Shown one piece after another: positions 22,821 through 33,367 of a stretch of 64,000 nucleotides of DNA. Under the pieces are notes generated by a model that searched no databases, had not been told where the DNA came from, and saw only the letters and a program-made list of their open reading frames with translations. The DNA comes from Micropterix aruncella (lineage: Eukaryota; Arthropoda; Insecta; Lepidoptera; Micropterigidae). A program made the position numbers and the translations under genes. The stretch is from positions 25,057,336 to 25,121,335 of the forward strand of contig OX155963.1 of NCBI GenBank assembly GCA_944548615.1, read 5' to 3'. Positions within the stretch are counted from its first letter, which is position 1. Each line of letters starts with the position of its first letter.

Positions 22821-25800
22821 ATGTCGGAGAGAAGGTTAAAATTATTAATCGCAAAGAAGGAAGAATTGTACTTTCGCTTAAGTAGTATTGCAAATCATGC
22901 AAACGAAGTTTACACATCGGACCTTTCAAAGGAAAGTTTTTTGAATGAGTTAGAGTCACTCGAAGAATTGAAGAGTAAATTTGAGCTAATTTTAGATGAA
23001 ATAAATAACATCGAATTAGAATTGAACCCTAAATACGCTATCAACTACCAACCGCTTTCATCATTTGATGATTTATATTGTCGTATAAAACGAGTCGCAA
23101 AAAATTTATCTTTTAAGGAAATAAAGCCACAAATACCTCAACGCGATAGACCGAGATTACCGGCCATAGAAATACCAGAGTTCAATGGTGAAGTTAAAAA
23201 CTGGCCATTGTTTTATGCTAGTTTTAAAAATACTATACACGAAAACCCGGGTTTGGCTGATTCCGAAAAACTTTATTATTTAATCGGTAAATTGACCGAT
23301 AAAGCCCGTCTGGTCTGTGCAGGAATAAATCCGTCCCCTGAGAATTATTCCTTAATATTAAATGCTCTTATTGAAAAATACGAGGATAAAAGACTTCTCG
23401 CTACGTCATATTTAGATCAAATATTTAATTTTAAACTGCTTATTAACGCGTCGGTAAACGATCTTGAAAATTTTATTGATAAATTTGCTTCGTCCGTAGC
23501 CGCTATTAAAAATCTTAAGTTCAGTGATTTAAGCGATTTTATTTTATTATATACAGCACTTAAAAAATTAGATTCGCATACAGCTCGCGCATTTGAAATG
23601 GAGAAACGTCATTTAGAGTTACCCACCTTTAATGATCTCGTTTTTTTTTTGCGCGACCAAATTAAAATAGTGCATAGAACACCCACTTCCACATCTCCAT
23701 CACAGATATATGAAAAACCAGATGTGGCAAATAAAAATAAAATTAATAAATTTACGCATTCTTACATTAATACTGAGACTTCGCTCGCGTCTTCTCAATC
23801 TCAGTGTTCATTATGTACTTCGCGTCACGAACATCTATATAAGTGTTCGGGATTTCAAAAATTATCGCCTAACGATCGCTTTAAACACGTTAAGATGAAT
23901 CACTGTTGTATTAATTGTCTCAGTGCCAAACATCAAATTTATAATTGCAATTCAGATAGTCATTGTCGGAAATGTCAACGCAAACATCACACAATGCTTC
24001 ATTTCGAAAATACCGCTCCCAATATTGGAAACAGGGCGTACACTGCAACAGCGACAGCCGTTTCGCGCGGCGTAGACGCAGGCTTACCGTCTCGAGCGGA
24101 CGACGTAGCTTTGTGTACGTTGTCAGCTGACGATAATGTCAGTAACTTTATCACTCCCGCTTTCACAACTGTTCTTCTCGCGACCGCCCGCGTGATAGTG
24201 GTTGACGCATGCGGCAACAAATGTTATGTTCGCACGCTATTAGATAGCGCTTCGCAAAGTAATTTTATTACCCGCGACTGTTGTACACGTCTTGGTCTGA
24301 CATCTTTTAATCTACCCGCATGTACTCTCGTTAAAGGTATAGGAGGATCGGTGAAGCCTATACAAAGCTCAGTCCGAATAAAATTTTCTTCCCGCTTTAA
24401 TAATGACGTCAGTTACGATGTCGACACTTTGGTTGTAGACAAAGTGACTGAACGCTTGCCCTCCGCCTCGGTCGACAGTTCCGCACTATGTAATTTTAAT
24501 CATTTACCGCTGGCCGACGATTCATACGCAACTCCTGGTGACATCGATATGTTAATAGGAGCTTCTTTGTTTCCGCACCTCTTGTTACCTAGCAAGGTTC
24601 AAGGTCAAACCACACGTATTTCTCCATACGCGTTAGAGACAGTTTTAGGCTACGTTATTCTAGGAACCGCACCCGTACTGGTGAACTCGTGTGTTACCGT
24701 TTCGTGCTGCGCCGTAGATCCTCTGGACAGTTTGGTCAAAAAATTCTGGGAAATGGAAGAAATAAATGGACTGCCCATTCTCAGCCCAGATGACAGAGAC
24801 TCTGAGGAGATTTATTCTCGCACTACGACTCGTGACGAGACTGGTAGGTATTCCGTCGCTCTGCCGTTCAAAGGAGACATATTCTCTTTGGGGGACTCCG
24901 CGCGTACCGCCGAGAGGCGATTTCTCTGTCTGGAGCGCAAATTACAAGCTTCTCCTACCTTGAGACAGGCCTATGATGACGTCATAAGAGAATACCTAGA
25001 AAAAGGTTATTTATCACCCGCCCCTCCTGACACGGAGGCGAACAAAGACCATCCCGCTTATATTATCCCGCATCACGGCGTCATTCGAGAAGACAAAGTG
25101 ACATCGAAGTTACGCATCGTGCTCGACGCGAGCGCCAAAACAAGTACGTCTGTTTCGCTTAACGATATTTTATATAACGGTCAAAATTTACAAGGCAATC
25201 TTTTTAACATAATTTTAAATTTCCGCTTGTTTTCTGTCGCTCTTTCAGCAGACATACGACAAATGTTTTTGTGTATCGGCGTACACGAGCGCGATCGCAG
25301 GTTTCAGCGTATATTTTACCGTTTTTCGCCCGCAGAACCGCTTCAAGTATACCAATTTAACCGCGTTTGCTTTGGGCTAAAATCCAGTCCCTTTCACGCA
25401 TTGCGCACTATCAGGCAACTCGTCTCTGATGAAGGTGCTTCTGAGGCCTTCAGTCAGGCCACACAGACCATAGACAACGGTTTATATATGGATGACTATG
25501 TTTATAGTGTGCCGGCCGAAGATCAGGCCATAGATGTCGCTAGACAAATGATAGGATTGATGAAGGCAGGCCAGTTTAATCTTGTGAAGTGGACAAGCAA
25601 TTCTCAGTCCGTTTTGTCGTCAATCCCAGAGTCACACCGTCTTATCGCAGTTAAGGAATTCGATATATCCGCGCTACATAAAGTTCTTGGCCTATGTTGG
25701 TCGCCCGCAACCGATTCTTTTACTATAAAAATTTCTTCGCCAGCTGAAACTTGCACCAAACGCGCCATATTATCTTGTGTTGCTAAATTATGGGATATTA

Positions 25801-26417
25801 TGGGCTTCGTCGCTCCTGTTGTGCTATTCGCTAAGCTCCTTATTAAACAGCTTTGGCTCGAAAAGCTTGAATGGGACGATCAACCTCCCGCTCACATAAT
25901 TAAGATATGGAATCGATTCCGCACCGAGCTTCCAATGCTCAATAAAATAAATATACCGCGCCACGTGGGTATCACGGTCGGTAGTGTTGTCACTGTTTTG
26001 GGGTTCGCGGACGCCAGCGAGAAGGCGTACGGGGGCGTTGTATACCTACACGTTCACAATGAGGGACAACCAAACTCGGTCCATCTAGTCTGTGCTAAGT
26101 CCAAGGTGGCTCCTATGAGAAAGGTGGTTTCTCTCGCTCGGCTCGAACTCTGCGCCGCATTGATACTTTCAAAGCTCATGCGCATCGTTATTGATGTTTG
26201 CTCAGCTCGCCACCCCATTGGTGAAATTTACGCGTTCTCAGACTCGACAGTGACACTATGTTGGATTCACTCTTCGCCACACCGTTGGGACACCTTCGTT
26301 GCCAATAGGGTTTCAAAGATACACTCTGAATTGCCTCCTAATTGTTTTATCACATACCAGGAGTGGACAATCCCGCTGATTGTCTCTCGCGCGGGCTCAT
26401 GCCTGCTCAAATATTAA
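22821..26417 (+). CDS. BEL/Pao Gag-Pol, unit 4
   Basis: Same frame. It carries the Phe and Glu replacements of unit 3, so these two units are each other's closest relatives in the array. Confidence 0.92.
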   Translation: MSERRLKLLIAKKEELYFRLSSIANHANEVYTSDLSKESFLNELESLEELKSKFELILDEINNIELELNPKYAINYQPLSSFDDLYCRIKRVAKNLSFKEIKPQIPQRDRPRLPAIEIPEFNGEVKNWPLFYASFKNTIHENPGLADSEKLYYLIGKLTDKARLVCAGINPSPENYSLILNALIEKYEDKRLLATSYLDQIFNFKLLINASVNDLENFIDKFASSVAAIKNLKFSDLSDFILLYTALKKLDSHTARAFEMEKRHLELPTFNDLVFFLRDQIKIVHRTPTSTSPSQIYEKPDVANKNKINKFTHSYINTETSLASSQSQCSLCTSRHEHLYKCSGFQKLSPNDRFKHVKMNHCCINCLSAKHQIYNCNSDSHCRKCQRKHHTMLHFENTAPNIGNRAYTATATAVSRGVDAGLPSRADDVALCTLSADDNVSNFITPAFTTVLLATARVIVVDACGNKCYVRTLLDSASQSNFITRDCCTRLGLTSFNLPACTLVKGIGGSVKPIQSSVRIKFSSRFNNDVSYDVDTLVVDKVTERLPSASVDSSALCNFNHLPLADDSYATPGDIDMLIGASLFPHLLLPSKVQGQTTRISPYALETVLGYVILGTAPVLVNSCVTVSCCAVDPLDSLVKKFWEMEEINGLPILSPDDRDSEEIYSRTTTRDETGRYSVALPFKGDIFSLGDSARTAERRFLCLERKLQASPTLRQAYDDVIREYLEKGYLSPAPPDTEANKDHPAYIIPHHGVIREDKVTSKLRIVLDASAKTSTSVSLNDILYNGQNLQGNLFNIILNFRLFSVALSADIRQMFLCIGVHERDRRFQRIFYRFSPAEPLQVYQFNRVCFGLKSSPFHALRTIRQLVSDEGASEAFSQATQTIDNGLYMDDYVYSVPAEDQAIDVARQMIGLMKAGQFNLVKWTSNSQSVLSSIPESHRLIAVKEFDISALHKVLGLCWSPATDSFTIKISSPAETCTKRAILSCVAKLWDIMGFVAPVVLFAKLLIKQLWLEKLEWDDQPPAHIIKIWNRFRTELPMLNKINIPRHVGITVGSVVTVLGFADASEKAYGGVVYLHVHNEGQPNSVHLVCAKSKVAPMRKVVSLARLELCAALILSKLMRIVIDVCSARHPIGEIYAFSDSTVTLCWIHSSPHRWDTFVANRVSKIHSELPPNCFITYQEWTIPLIVSRAGSCLLKY

Positions 26418-27265
26418 ACCATCCGCTGTGGTATAATGGTCCACCGTGGAGCAACGCACACCCCTCGAAGTGGCCTATTGCTACGTTCCATGCGTCTACC
26501 GCTTTGTCTGACCCCCCTGAGGAGAAGACTATCACTCTTGCTACTTTTGAGCAAGAAACTCCGGTCATCATAGCTCTGTCTAAACGTGTTTCATCTTGGA
26601 GTAAATTTTTACGCATTGTTGTGCATATTTACCGCTTTGTCAAAATATTACCGCTTCGCAATCATATAACCGCTTCTGACCTAGACTTTGCAGAGAATAG
26701 GGTTCTCCGCGAGGTTCAGTCATTTTATTTTTCGAATGAAATCGCATATTTGCGAGCTGGCAAGGCTTGTAGTCGCAGCTTCCAGCAGTTAAAGCCGTTC
26801 TTGCATGATGGGCTTTTAAAGGTCGGTGGTCGCTTATGCCATTCTGATCTCGATTTCTCACATAAACATCCTGTCATTTTACCACGAAAGGATCATATAT
26901 TGGATTTATTAGTTGATTATCATCACAAGTTCAACTGTCATGCTGGTCCTGACTTGTTGATGTCTATTCTACGACAGAAATACTGGATTCTGTCCGCCCG
27001 CAATTTAATACGTAGCAGGGTGCACAAATGCATGCCCTGCTTCCGGCTTCGCCCTAAGCCGAACTATCCGAAAATGGCTGATCATAAGTATTTTCGTGTA
27101 AAGCAATCCGCAAAGCCCTTCGCTTATACAGGCACGGATTTCGCTGGCCCTTTGAAGGTGACAATGTCTCGTGGACGCGGTATTCGTTCCACGAAAGCAT
27201 ACATATGCCTGTTTACTGGATCTTATCTGCGTCCAGTCGTACGAGTGTGTCCTTTGCCAAACTAG
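26342..27265 (+). pseudogene. Truncated integrase region of unit 4
   Basis: Same break and truncation. One private change gives Leu instead of Ser in the stretch NEIAYLRAG (C-to-T near 26751). Confidence 0.87.
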
Positions 27266-27421
27266 CTTATTTATCAATTACTAATATATATCTATGTAGT
27301 TTAAGTATGTATATTCTAATTTTAAATAAGTATATTTATTTTATATTCCGCATCATATCCGCATTTATTTTAAACTCATTTGTCGCACTCTTTGAAGGCG
27401 AGCCTTCAAGCCGGGGGGGAA

Positions 27422-27911
27422 TGGATACGCCGGATTTAAATATATATAAATTTCGCATTTAGTAAAACGGCTGCTGTATCGATATTAAATATGCCTGCGC
27501 GATTTACTGAATTGGTTTCTAAATTCTCATTCCGATAGTGCTATCTCCTTTTCCTATCCCCTCTCGTTAACTGAAGTAAAGAAGAGGAAGAACATCGCCG
27601 GCCGGTCAGTCTATCACCGATTGTGTTCGCTTCGATACCGCCCGCGAGACGTTCCGCCGCCGCGCACCCGCGCTGTAACCCGCCTTTAAAACCCGCAAAT
27701 AAGAACATTTAGTGCTCGTGAAATATATATTTGACAATTAAATCACCGCCGCGCTGTGAAGTGACTTGAGAAGCTGATTTACGGAGCTGCAAACGGACAT
27801 TTAATAAGGTAAACGAGATCCCATTTTTTCCAAACTTTTCTATTCCAAACTACCGCAAAATACAGTTCACTGCCCTTTTTTTATTCCCAAATTAAAATCC
27901 CCGCGCTACCA
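27422..27911 (+). repeat. BEL/Pao LTR 5 (490 bp)
   Basis: Rightmost LTR, full length, ending CGCTACCA at the junction with non-element DNA (cagaatttag...). Its flank cagaa nearly repeats cggaa on the left side of the array. Confidence 0.92.
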
Positions 27912-27956
27912 CAGAATTTAGTGTTCTTTAATATTGAATAGAATAATATTTTCCGC

Positions 27957-28640
27957 CCCACGTTCCGTTTTCGAGCTGCGAGCAAAAAACCGAAAAAAGA
28001 GGAAAAATTTCGCAGTTATTTGACTCCCAAAAGTTATGCACACCTCCTGGGATGGGGCAAACTCGGATTACACGCATTTAGGATCAAATAAAGGTAATAT
28101 AACGATTTCCAGCTTGCTGGAAATTAATTTCGCAAAACGCCTTTTTTCGATCTAATTTGATTGGCCTATAAATAAAAATATCGACTGTATTCTATTCCTA
28201 TTTCGATAATTGCATTATATTCCCAAACGGCAACTCTATATTTTAGTATATAAATATCTTACAATTATCAGTGTCGTCACTGAAGTGTCGTCACTGAAGT
28301 ACTTCAGTGTCGTCACTGAAGTAATGAATTACGAGCACTCAAATTTGCACATTCTCCTGCGTGAAAACGCGCGGTAATTAGGTTTTTCGTGTGTCCACAT
28401 TCCCAGGACTTTATCGGGCTCGGAAAATCTATTGCATATGAATATCCAAGAATAAGGTGTAAGCATTATTTATATATCTGTTTTGTAACAGTAATATGTT
28501 TAATATTTTTTAAACTAGAGCTAAGTTTTGCGGCACATAATTGCCCCTAATATTTTGTATTTAATAAGGTAGAATATTTAATTCTCTTTTCGAGCACATT
28601 GAGTGCGGAAATTTGCGATAGTTTGAAAAAAAATCGGTTG
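27957..28640. repeat. Dispersed repeat paralogous to 1615-2395
   Basis: 28165-28640 parallels 1615-2110. 27957-28140 is the inverted counterpart of 2196-2395 and includes the hairpin CCAGCTTGCTGG. A three-fold 'gtcgtcactgaagt' mini-repeat lies at about 28270-28322. The homology appears to resume at about 29195-29250, right at the start of the broken transposon-linked gene, so this may be that element's 5' noncoding part. Confidence 0.5.
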
Positions 28641-28710
28641 TGTCACCCCAAGACTTTCCTGTCTAGTATCCGGGGAGGTGCGAAAAAACAGCGACATTTT
28701 TTACTCTAGT

Positions 28711-29008
28711 ACCCCAAATTTGTATGGCAGGTACCCCAAACGTTGGTCGTAAGTACCCCAAAAACTAATAGGTTCTTCCGATGGTTAACAGAAGCTTCTA
28801 TGCCAAATTTTAACTTAGACAGATTAAGCGTCTGGGCGCTATCGCGGAAACAATTTTTTCGCCGGGAACCCCAAATTTGTATGGGAGGTACCACAACCGT
28901 AGGGCGTAGGGACTCCAAAAACTAATGGGTTCCTCCGACGGTTAACAGAAGCTTATATACCAAATTTCAGCTCAATCCGATTAAGCGTCTGGGCGCTATC
29001 GTGGAAGA
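28711..29008. repeat. Two tandem units of about 157 bp
   Basis: Unit 1 begins at 28711 and unit 2 at 28868, both with 'accccaaatttgtatgg'. Both end in 'gattaagcgtctgggcgctatcg', with clear divergence between them. The block interrupts the dispersed repeat on either side and leads straight into the microsatellite at 29011. Confidence 0.75.
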
Positions 29009-29010
29009 AT

Positions 29011-29071
29011 ACATACATACAGACATACAGACATACAGACATACAGACATACAGACATACATACAGACAGA
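29011..29071. repeat. ACATACAG-type microsatellite
   Basis: About seven imperfect copies of acatacag. The adjoining 120 bp ('tcggtctggaaatagtctcaatcg', then 'gtcaggaaag') resembles, in inverted form, the repeat near 31480-31620. Confidence 0.8.
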
Positions 29072-29221
29072 GATCGGTCTGGAAATAGTCTCAATCGTCT
29101 CAGGGAGTCTCAAAATATATATTCCCATCTTCATCTCAAAATTTTTTTTTAGCGCGATCACAATACTTTCCTTTCCGATAGGTCGTCAGGAAAGAAAAAT
29201 ACTTTTTATATATATTTCATA

Positions 29222-30312
29222 ATGCGTGAAATAGGCATTATTACAGGATCGAGTCGGAAAACCAAGCGCCTTGACGTATTCCACGTTTGGCGCAAGGCTA
29301 AGAAAACGGCAAATGTATCTAAATACAGAGAGACATATACAGGCTTTAAAAGGGCTTTCAATTTTGAAAACATATTGATAAAATGCTCTCTTTATGTAAG
29401 ACGATTTTAAGAAAATGGGTGAAGTGTGGGCGAGATGAATCTTTTTTCTTGCAACAATATAAGGAGTGGTTGGATAACTACGAATGCTTTGACATTACGC
29501 ATGCCTCAAGACCACTAGTACCTACCACCAGCAAAAAAACCGATCCGTCAACAATGGTTGAGGACAAAGTGTGCAATGCAATAACGGGCACCTCATCATC
29601 ACAAGTATGTTATATTTGTAGCTCTTCCCCAAAACAAATGAACGATATCAACGGATCGCTGAAAAGAGTAGTGACAGAAGAAAGATTGAAATTCGGATTA
29701 TCGCCATGCTTGGATTCGATTTTTCGAATTTTTCCTCCACGTATCCTACCGATTAGATTTCCAAAAATGGCGTACAGGACAAGAAGAGAATCGCAGCTTA
29801 AAGCAAAAAAAGAACGTGCACAGGCCGAGTTAAAAAAAATGGGCTGATTGTAGACAAGCCAAAACAGTTAGGCAGAAATTGCAATTATGGTAATACGGCT
29901 CGAAGATTTTTCGTCAACCTTCCGCTGTCTGCCGAAATAACAGGCATCAACCAAGGCATTATAGAGAGGTGTGGATTCGTGCTGAGAACCATATCCTCTG
30001 GTTACGAAATAAATGTCCAGGCCTTCGAATAATTCGCCTTGCAAACAGCCAAAGAAATCCTCAAGGAGTACCCGTGGTACAATATGTCAGCTTAGGTCCA
30101 CAAAGTACTCATACATAGCGCACAAGTTGTACGCCATGCAATTTTACCTATAGGACAGTTGACAGAAGAAGCTGCAGAGGCGAAAAATAAAGACGTCAAA
30201 TCGTTTAGGCTAAGGAACACGCGAAAAAATTCTAGGCAAGCTACAAACCGAGATTTGTTCAATACCTCTAATAAGTAGCATGCGGCCATTACCGAGGAAA
30301 CCAAAATCTAGT
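29222..30312 (+). pseudogene. Broken 'IGQL' transposon-linked gene, function unknown
   Basis: Several frames on the plus strand together resemble a multicopy protein family I recall from aphids and Hydra. An N-terminal stretch MREIGIITGSSRKTKR lies at 29222. A second frame (29383-29847) has QQYKEWLDNYECFDI, a Cys pair in CYICSSS, FPPRILPIRFPKM, and a basic end. After a stop, the reading continues through NTARRFFVNLPLSAEITGI and, near 30092-30300, VHKVLIHSAQVV followed by LPIGQLTEEAAEAKNKD. At least two stops and two frame changes break it. The last motif is the family's most recognisable block. No activity is known to me; these genes usually sit in repeats. Confidence 0.55.
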
Positions 30313-31440
30313 TTTAGCGACGTAGTTCTAAGTCTTCTTTAACAACATTATGTTTAATTATTTTTATTAATTTTGGTTCTATAAAATTGTGGAACTAAAA
30401 AATAGACCTAATAATTAATATAATAAATGCCTAAATAATTGATTTATTATATTAATTTATTTACAATAAATCGTGATATATGTTTTTAAGAGTCCTTATA
30501 ATACGTTTTATTTATATACATGTTAATATAAAACAAAAACTCCTGTTATCTATTTTTGACCGCTTCTCCCATACTATCGGAACCACTGTGGGCGGCCTGA
30601 GAATTTTTCTATAGAAGAAATTTCAATTTCATCAGATTTTTTAAAAATCTTGATTTTGTTTGCTTAATAATTTGCCTTATTTTATTTTAATGTTTTAAAT
30701 ATCAAAATCGAGACAAATAGCGATAACCGGCTAGCGTGAAAACGTGGGGAAAAAAGCAAGCAACTTTTAGTTACCTTTACCTAATATTTCATCTTTTATA
30801 ATTTGTATTTGTGTAAGTATTTGTAAAGAGAAATTAGTAGGTGCCTAATAAATAAATATCATGCAATAGGACTTTTCTTTTTGTAATTTTTCCAAATTAT
30901 AGCGAAGTTTTTGACTCATTTACAAAATCAAAGAGACTGTTCGTTTGTTTCGCGCATAGTCACTAACCAAGGTCGGCGCAGCACTGCAGTTTTCACCGTC
31001 GACAGTTTTCCTCAAGACCCTGAGCCATCTCAGACATGATGTATCATTCAACTTTGATGTCAAACTGGAGGTGGATTTAATGAGAAAGTAGATTTAATGC
31101 TCATTTTGATCAGTCGTCTGGCAGGGGGATTATCATTGTTGCTGAAGGTATATCACTGGGCGGATACAGCTCCTACTGATTGAATTGTAGACTTTCCCGC
31201 GAATATTCGCGGGAAAGTTAGGGGAGGGGATGTATACATTTCTAATACGTATGTATTAGAAAAGTTTCATGATTTTGGACATTTTCTTGTGATGACTTTG
31301 TATAGGCTCCAAACCAACGAGCAGTATTCTAGGATGTTTCTCACATTACAGTAGAACTCCTATTACCTAGTCATATAGTGTAGTTTTTACACTACTTATT
31401 ATTTCCTACTTCTACTTATTATTGAATCCCTACATTAATA
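30313..31440. other. Noncoding AT-rich stretch with two palindromes
   Basis: No gene seen. A perfect 28-bp palindrome (half-site ACTTTCCCGCGAAT) lies at 31191-31218. A second stem (TTTCTAATAC, 4-nt loop) follows at 31239-31262. Otherwise low-complexity AT-rich DNA. Confidence 0.6.
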
Positions 31441-31619
31441 AATTAACTGGTTTTAATAAATTTCATTAATTTACTTTTACTTCCTGGCCCACCAAGGTCA
31501 AGGAAGGAAAAGCTTGCGAACGCACAACATATTTTTTTCGAGATTAAGATGGAAATATCTATTCTAGGACCCCTGAGACGACCATTTTCAGGTGGAAGTC
31601 TCTCTGTGTGTCTACCAGA

Positions 31620-31960
31620 TTGAGCTGAAATCTGGTATGCAGTCGTCATTTGGTCGTGGCAAGAGATGAAAGTTTGTGGTTGAAATCGGTCTACCATTCC
31701 TGGCGCACTAGTCACATGTCAATCTCTAAATATTGGACTTAGTGACTTGAATTTTGGTACACAGATGCCTTGTTGAGCCACAGATGGTACACAGATGCCT
31801 TCGATTGTACACAGATGTACACAATTTCACACAGATGCCTTCGATTGTACACAATTTTGGTACTCAGATGCCTTCGATTGTAGAGTTTCGAACGCGCTTC
31901 ACGCGCGCGTTTGTATCGCGTTTTACGCTCGTTTGAATCGATACAAACGCAACAATCGGC
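31620..31960. repeat. Dispersed repeat, 'cacagatgcc' tandem copies and CpG-rich patch
   Basis: 31620-31780 parallels 59800-59960 on the same strand ('gttgaaatcggtc..acc', 'gcgc(a)ctagt'). It is followed by four or five imperfect copies of a unit containing 'cacagatgccttcgattgta' (about 31760-31885). From about 31890 to 32030 the sequence becomes rich in CGCG, with inverted arms GCGTTTGTATCG (31907-31918) and CGATACAAACGC (31939-31950). Open frames here look like chance. Confidence 0.55.
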
Positions 31961-32059
31961 ATCGGCGCCGAAAACGCGCGTTCCTGAAACGCGCGTCGTC
32001 TGCGCGTTTAAAATACGCCGTGTGCTTAGGCTCTAAGCATCTAAAAATTTCGTTTTAAC

Positions 32060-33367
32060 TACTAGAAGACAGTCTGAGGATAGGATTCGTCGATTGCCAA
32101 GGCAAATTCTGGTTTTATAGTTCACCAATTCATAAATAATACTCAAATAAAAAAATGCGTTTTTGAAGAATTAATTAACAAATAAATAAAGAAACACACC
32201 TAAATCATATTATTAAACAAGGAATATCTCTAGAATTGTACTTGTCGGTTAGGATCCTTGCGACAATTGTGGTAATCAGGGGTGATACTATACAGATGGA
32301 AAATAATATTTATTTTAAATATGACAAAAACCCCACTAAAACTTTAATTATGGCGAGGAGCTAAAATTTTTGAGAAAATGGGGTGACTGTGTCTTATCGT
32401 AAATGTTTCTGAAACAATAAATTTCCATTCTAAATTGCCAGAGAATATGGCAGCATGCTCGAGCTCACCTGGAGAGGAACCAAACTGCTCTCTCTAGCCG
32501 ATAGCAGCACGTGCACATTTTTCATCGGCGACTACTAAGAGAAACTGCTACAAGCTGTACAATTCACCAATGCATGAAGAATACCTACTCAAATAAAAAA
32601 ATGCATATTTAAAATATTTAGCTATCTTTAATTTAAATCAAACCTTTAAATAGACCATGACAAACAATTTTTAGATAAGAAATATAAGTATGTAACGGGG
32701 ATTGGTTATTTATACATGGTAAAGTCTCTGTCTACATTGCGAACATAACGAGCATGCATTCCACCGGGAAACTGCTATTAATAATAGTAAACCGTACTCA
32801 TACAGTAGTGCAATGTTTACAAAAGTATATTTAATCTGTGAATTGTAAGTCTGTATTGCCTGAACTAGGAAACGTATAGAAGAATTCGAGATGTGGGCAT
32901 ACAGACGCACGATGTTGAATATCGGACTCAGAAAGTCACCGATGAGGAAGTTCTACGGCGTATCGGCAAAAACGCAAGCTTTGGCAGACCATCAAACAGC
33001 GCAAAGCTGCATACCTGGGCCACGTGCTTAGGCACGACAGGTACGAACTCCTGCAAATCATTATGATGGGAAAAGTTGCAGGGACGAGAAGACCTGGCCG
33101 TGGACGGAAATCTTGGTTGTGGAACATTCGAGAATGGACCGGGATTACGAGTGAGGCCGAATTGTTTCGCCTGGCGAAGGACAAAAAAAGTATGCAGAGC
33201 TGACTGCCAACCTTCACTAGTTGGAGAGGCACCCTAAGAAGAAGATTGCCCGAACTGTAAGCCTGTGAACCTGTTAACGATGTACATTTATAAAATGGTA
33301 TCTACGGGTGCATAAAATTACAAATAATAATATATAGGAATTTAAATAATTAGGGGTTGTTTGGGAG
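32060..33367. repeat. Left part of a segmental duplication (paralogous to about 43.8-45.1 kb)
   Basis: Blocks match the right copy: 'tgaggataggattcg.cga.tgccaag' (32077 / 44037), 'taggatccttgc.acaattgtgg' (32249 / 44213), 'gagctcacctgga' (32461 / 43922), 'gaacataacgagcatg' (32741 / 44831), 'aataattaggggttgt' (33345 / 45013). Block order differs in part, and one block is partly duplicated in the left copy, so the duplication is old and rearranged. Confidence 0.7.
32850..33250 (+). pseudogene. LINE 3' fragment (RTE-like C-terminal region)
   Basis: Broken plus-strand readings match the C-terminal part of insect LINE proteins whose end reads roughly EMWAYRR ... LGHVLRHDRYELL ... GRGRKSWLWNIREW ... 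ELFRLAKD. Here EFEMWAYRR is at about 32872, 'YLGHVL' near 33015 and NIREWTGI near 33125, in different frames. The right copy of the duplication lacks this segment (compare 44930-44960), so the fragment entered the left copy after duplication. Confidence 0.6.

Larger units (their letters stand above)
4471..27911 (+). mobile_element. Tandem array of four BEL/Pao retrotransposon units with five LTRs
   Basis: Five LTRs (4471-4942, 10196-10685, 15936-16425, 21679-22168, 27422-27911) alternate with four internal regions, all in the same orientation, with unit spacing 5725, 5740, 5743 and 5743 bp. Each LTR starts TGGATACGCC and ends CGCTACCA (TG...CA). Each internal region has a tRNA-like primer site a few bases after the LTR, a gag-pol frame, an integrase fragment and a polypurine run abutting the next LTR. 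The outer flanks are cggaa (4466-4470) and cagaa (27912-27916), a 5-bp duplication with one mismatch. The units are nearly identical in sequence and share the same defects. Either unequal recombination between LTRs of one insertion or an assembly repeat could produce this; spanning long reads would decide. Confidence 0.93.

Noticed and set aside
29001..29222. Open frames over the acatacag microsatellite
   Set aside because: Periodic peptide from a simple repeat.
31754..32058. Open frames over the 'cacagatgcc' repeats and CGCG patch
   Set aside because: Repeat-derived peptide with no domain; overlapping frames are equally open.
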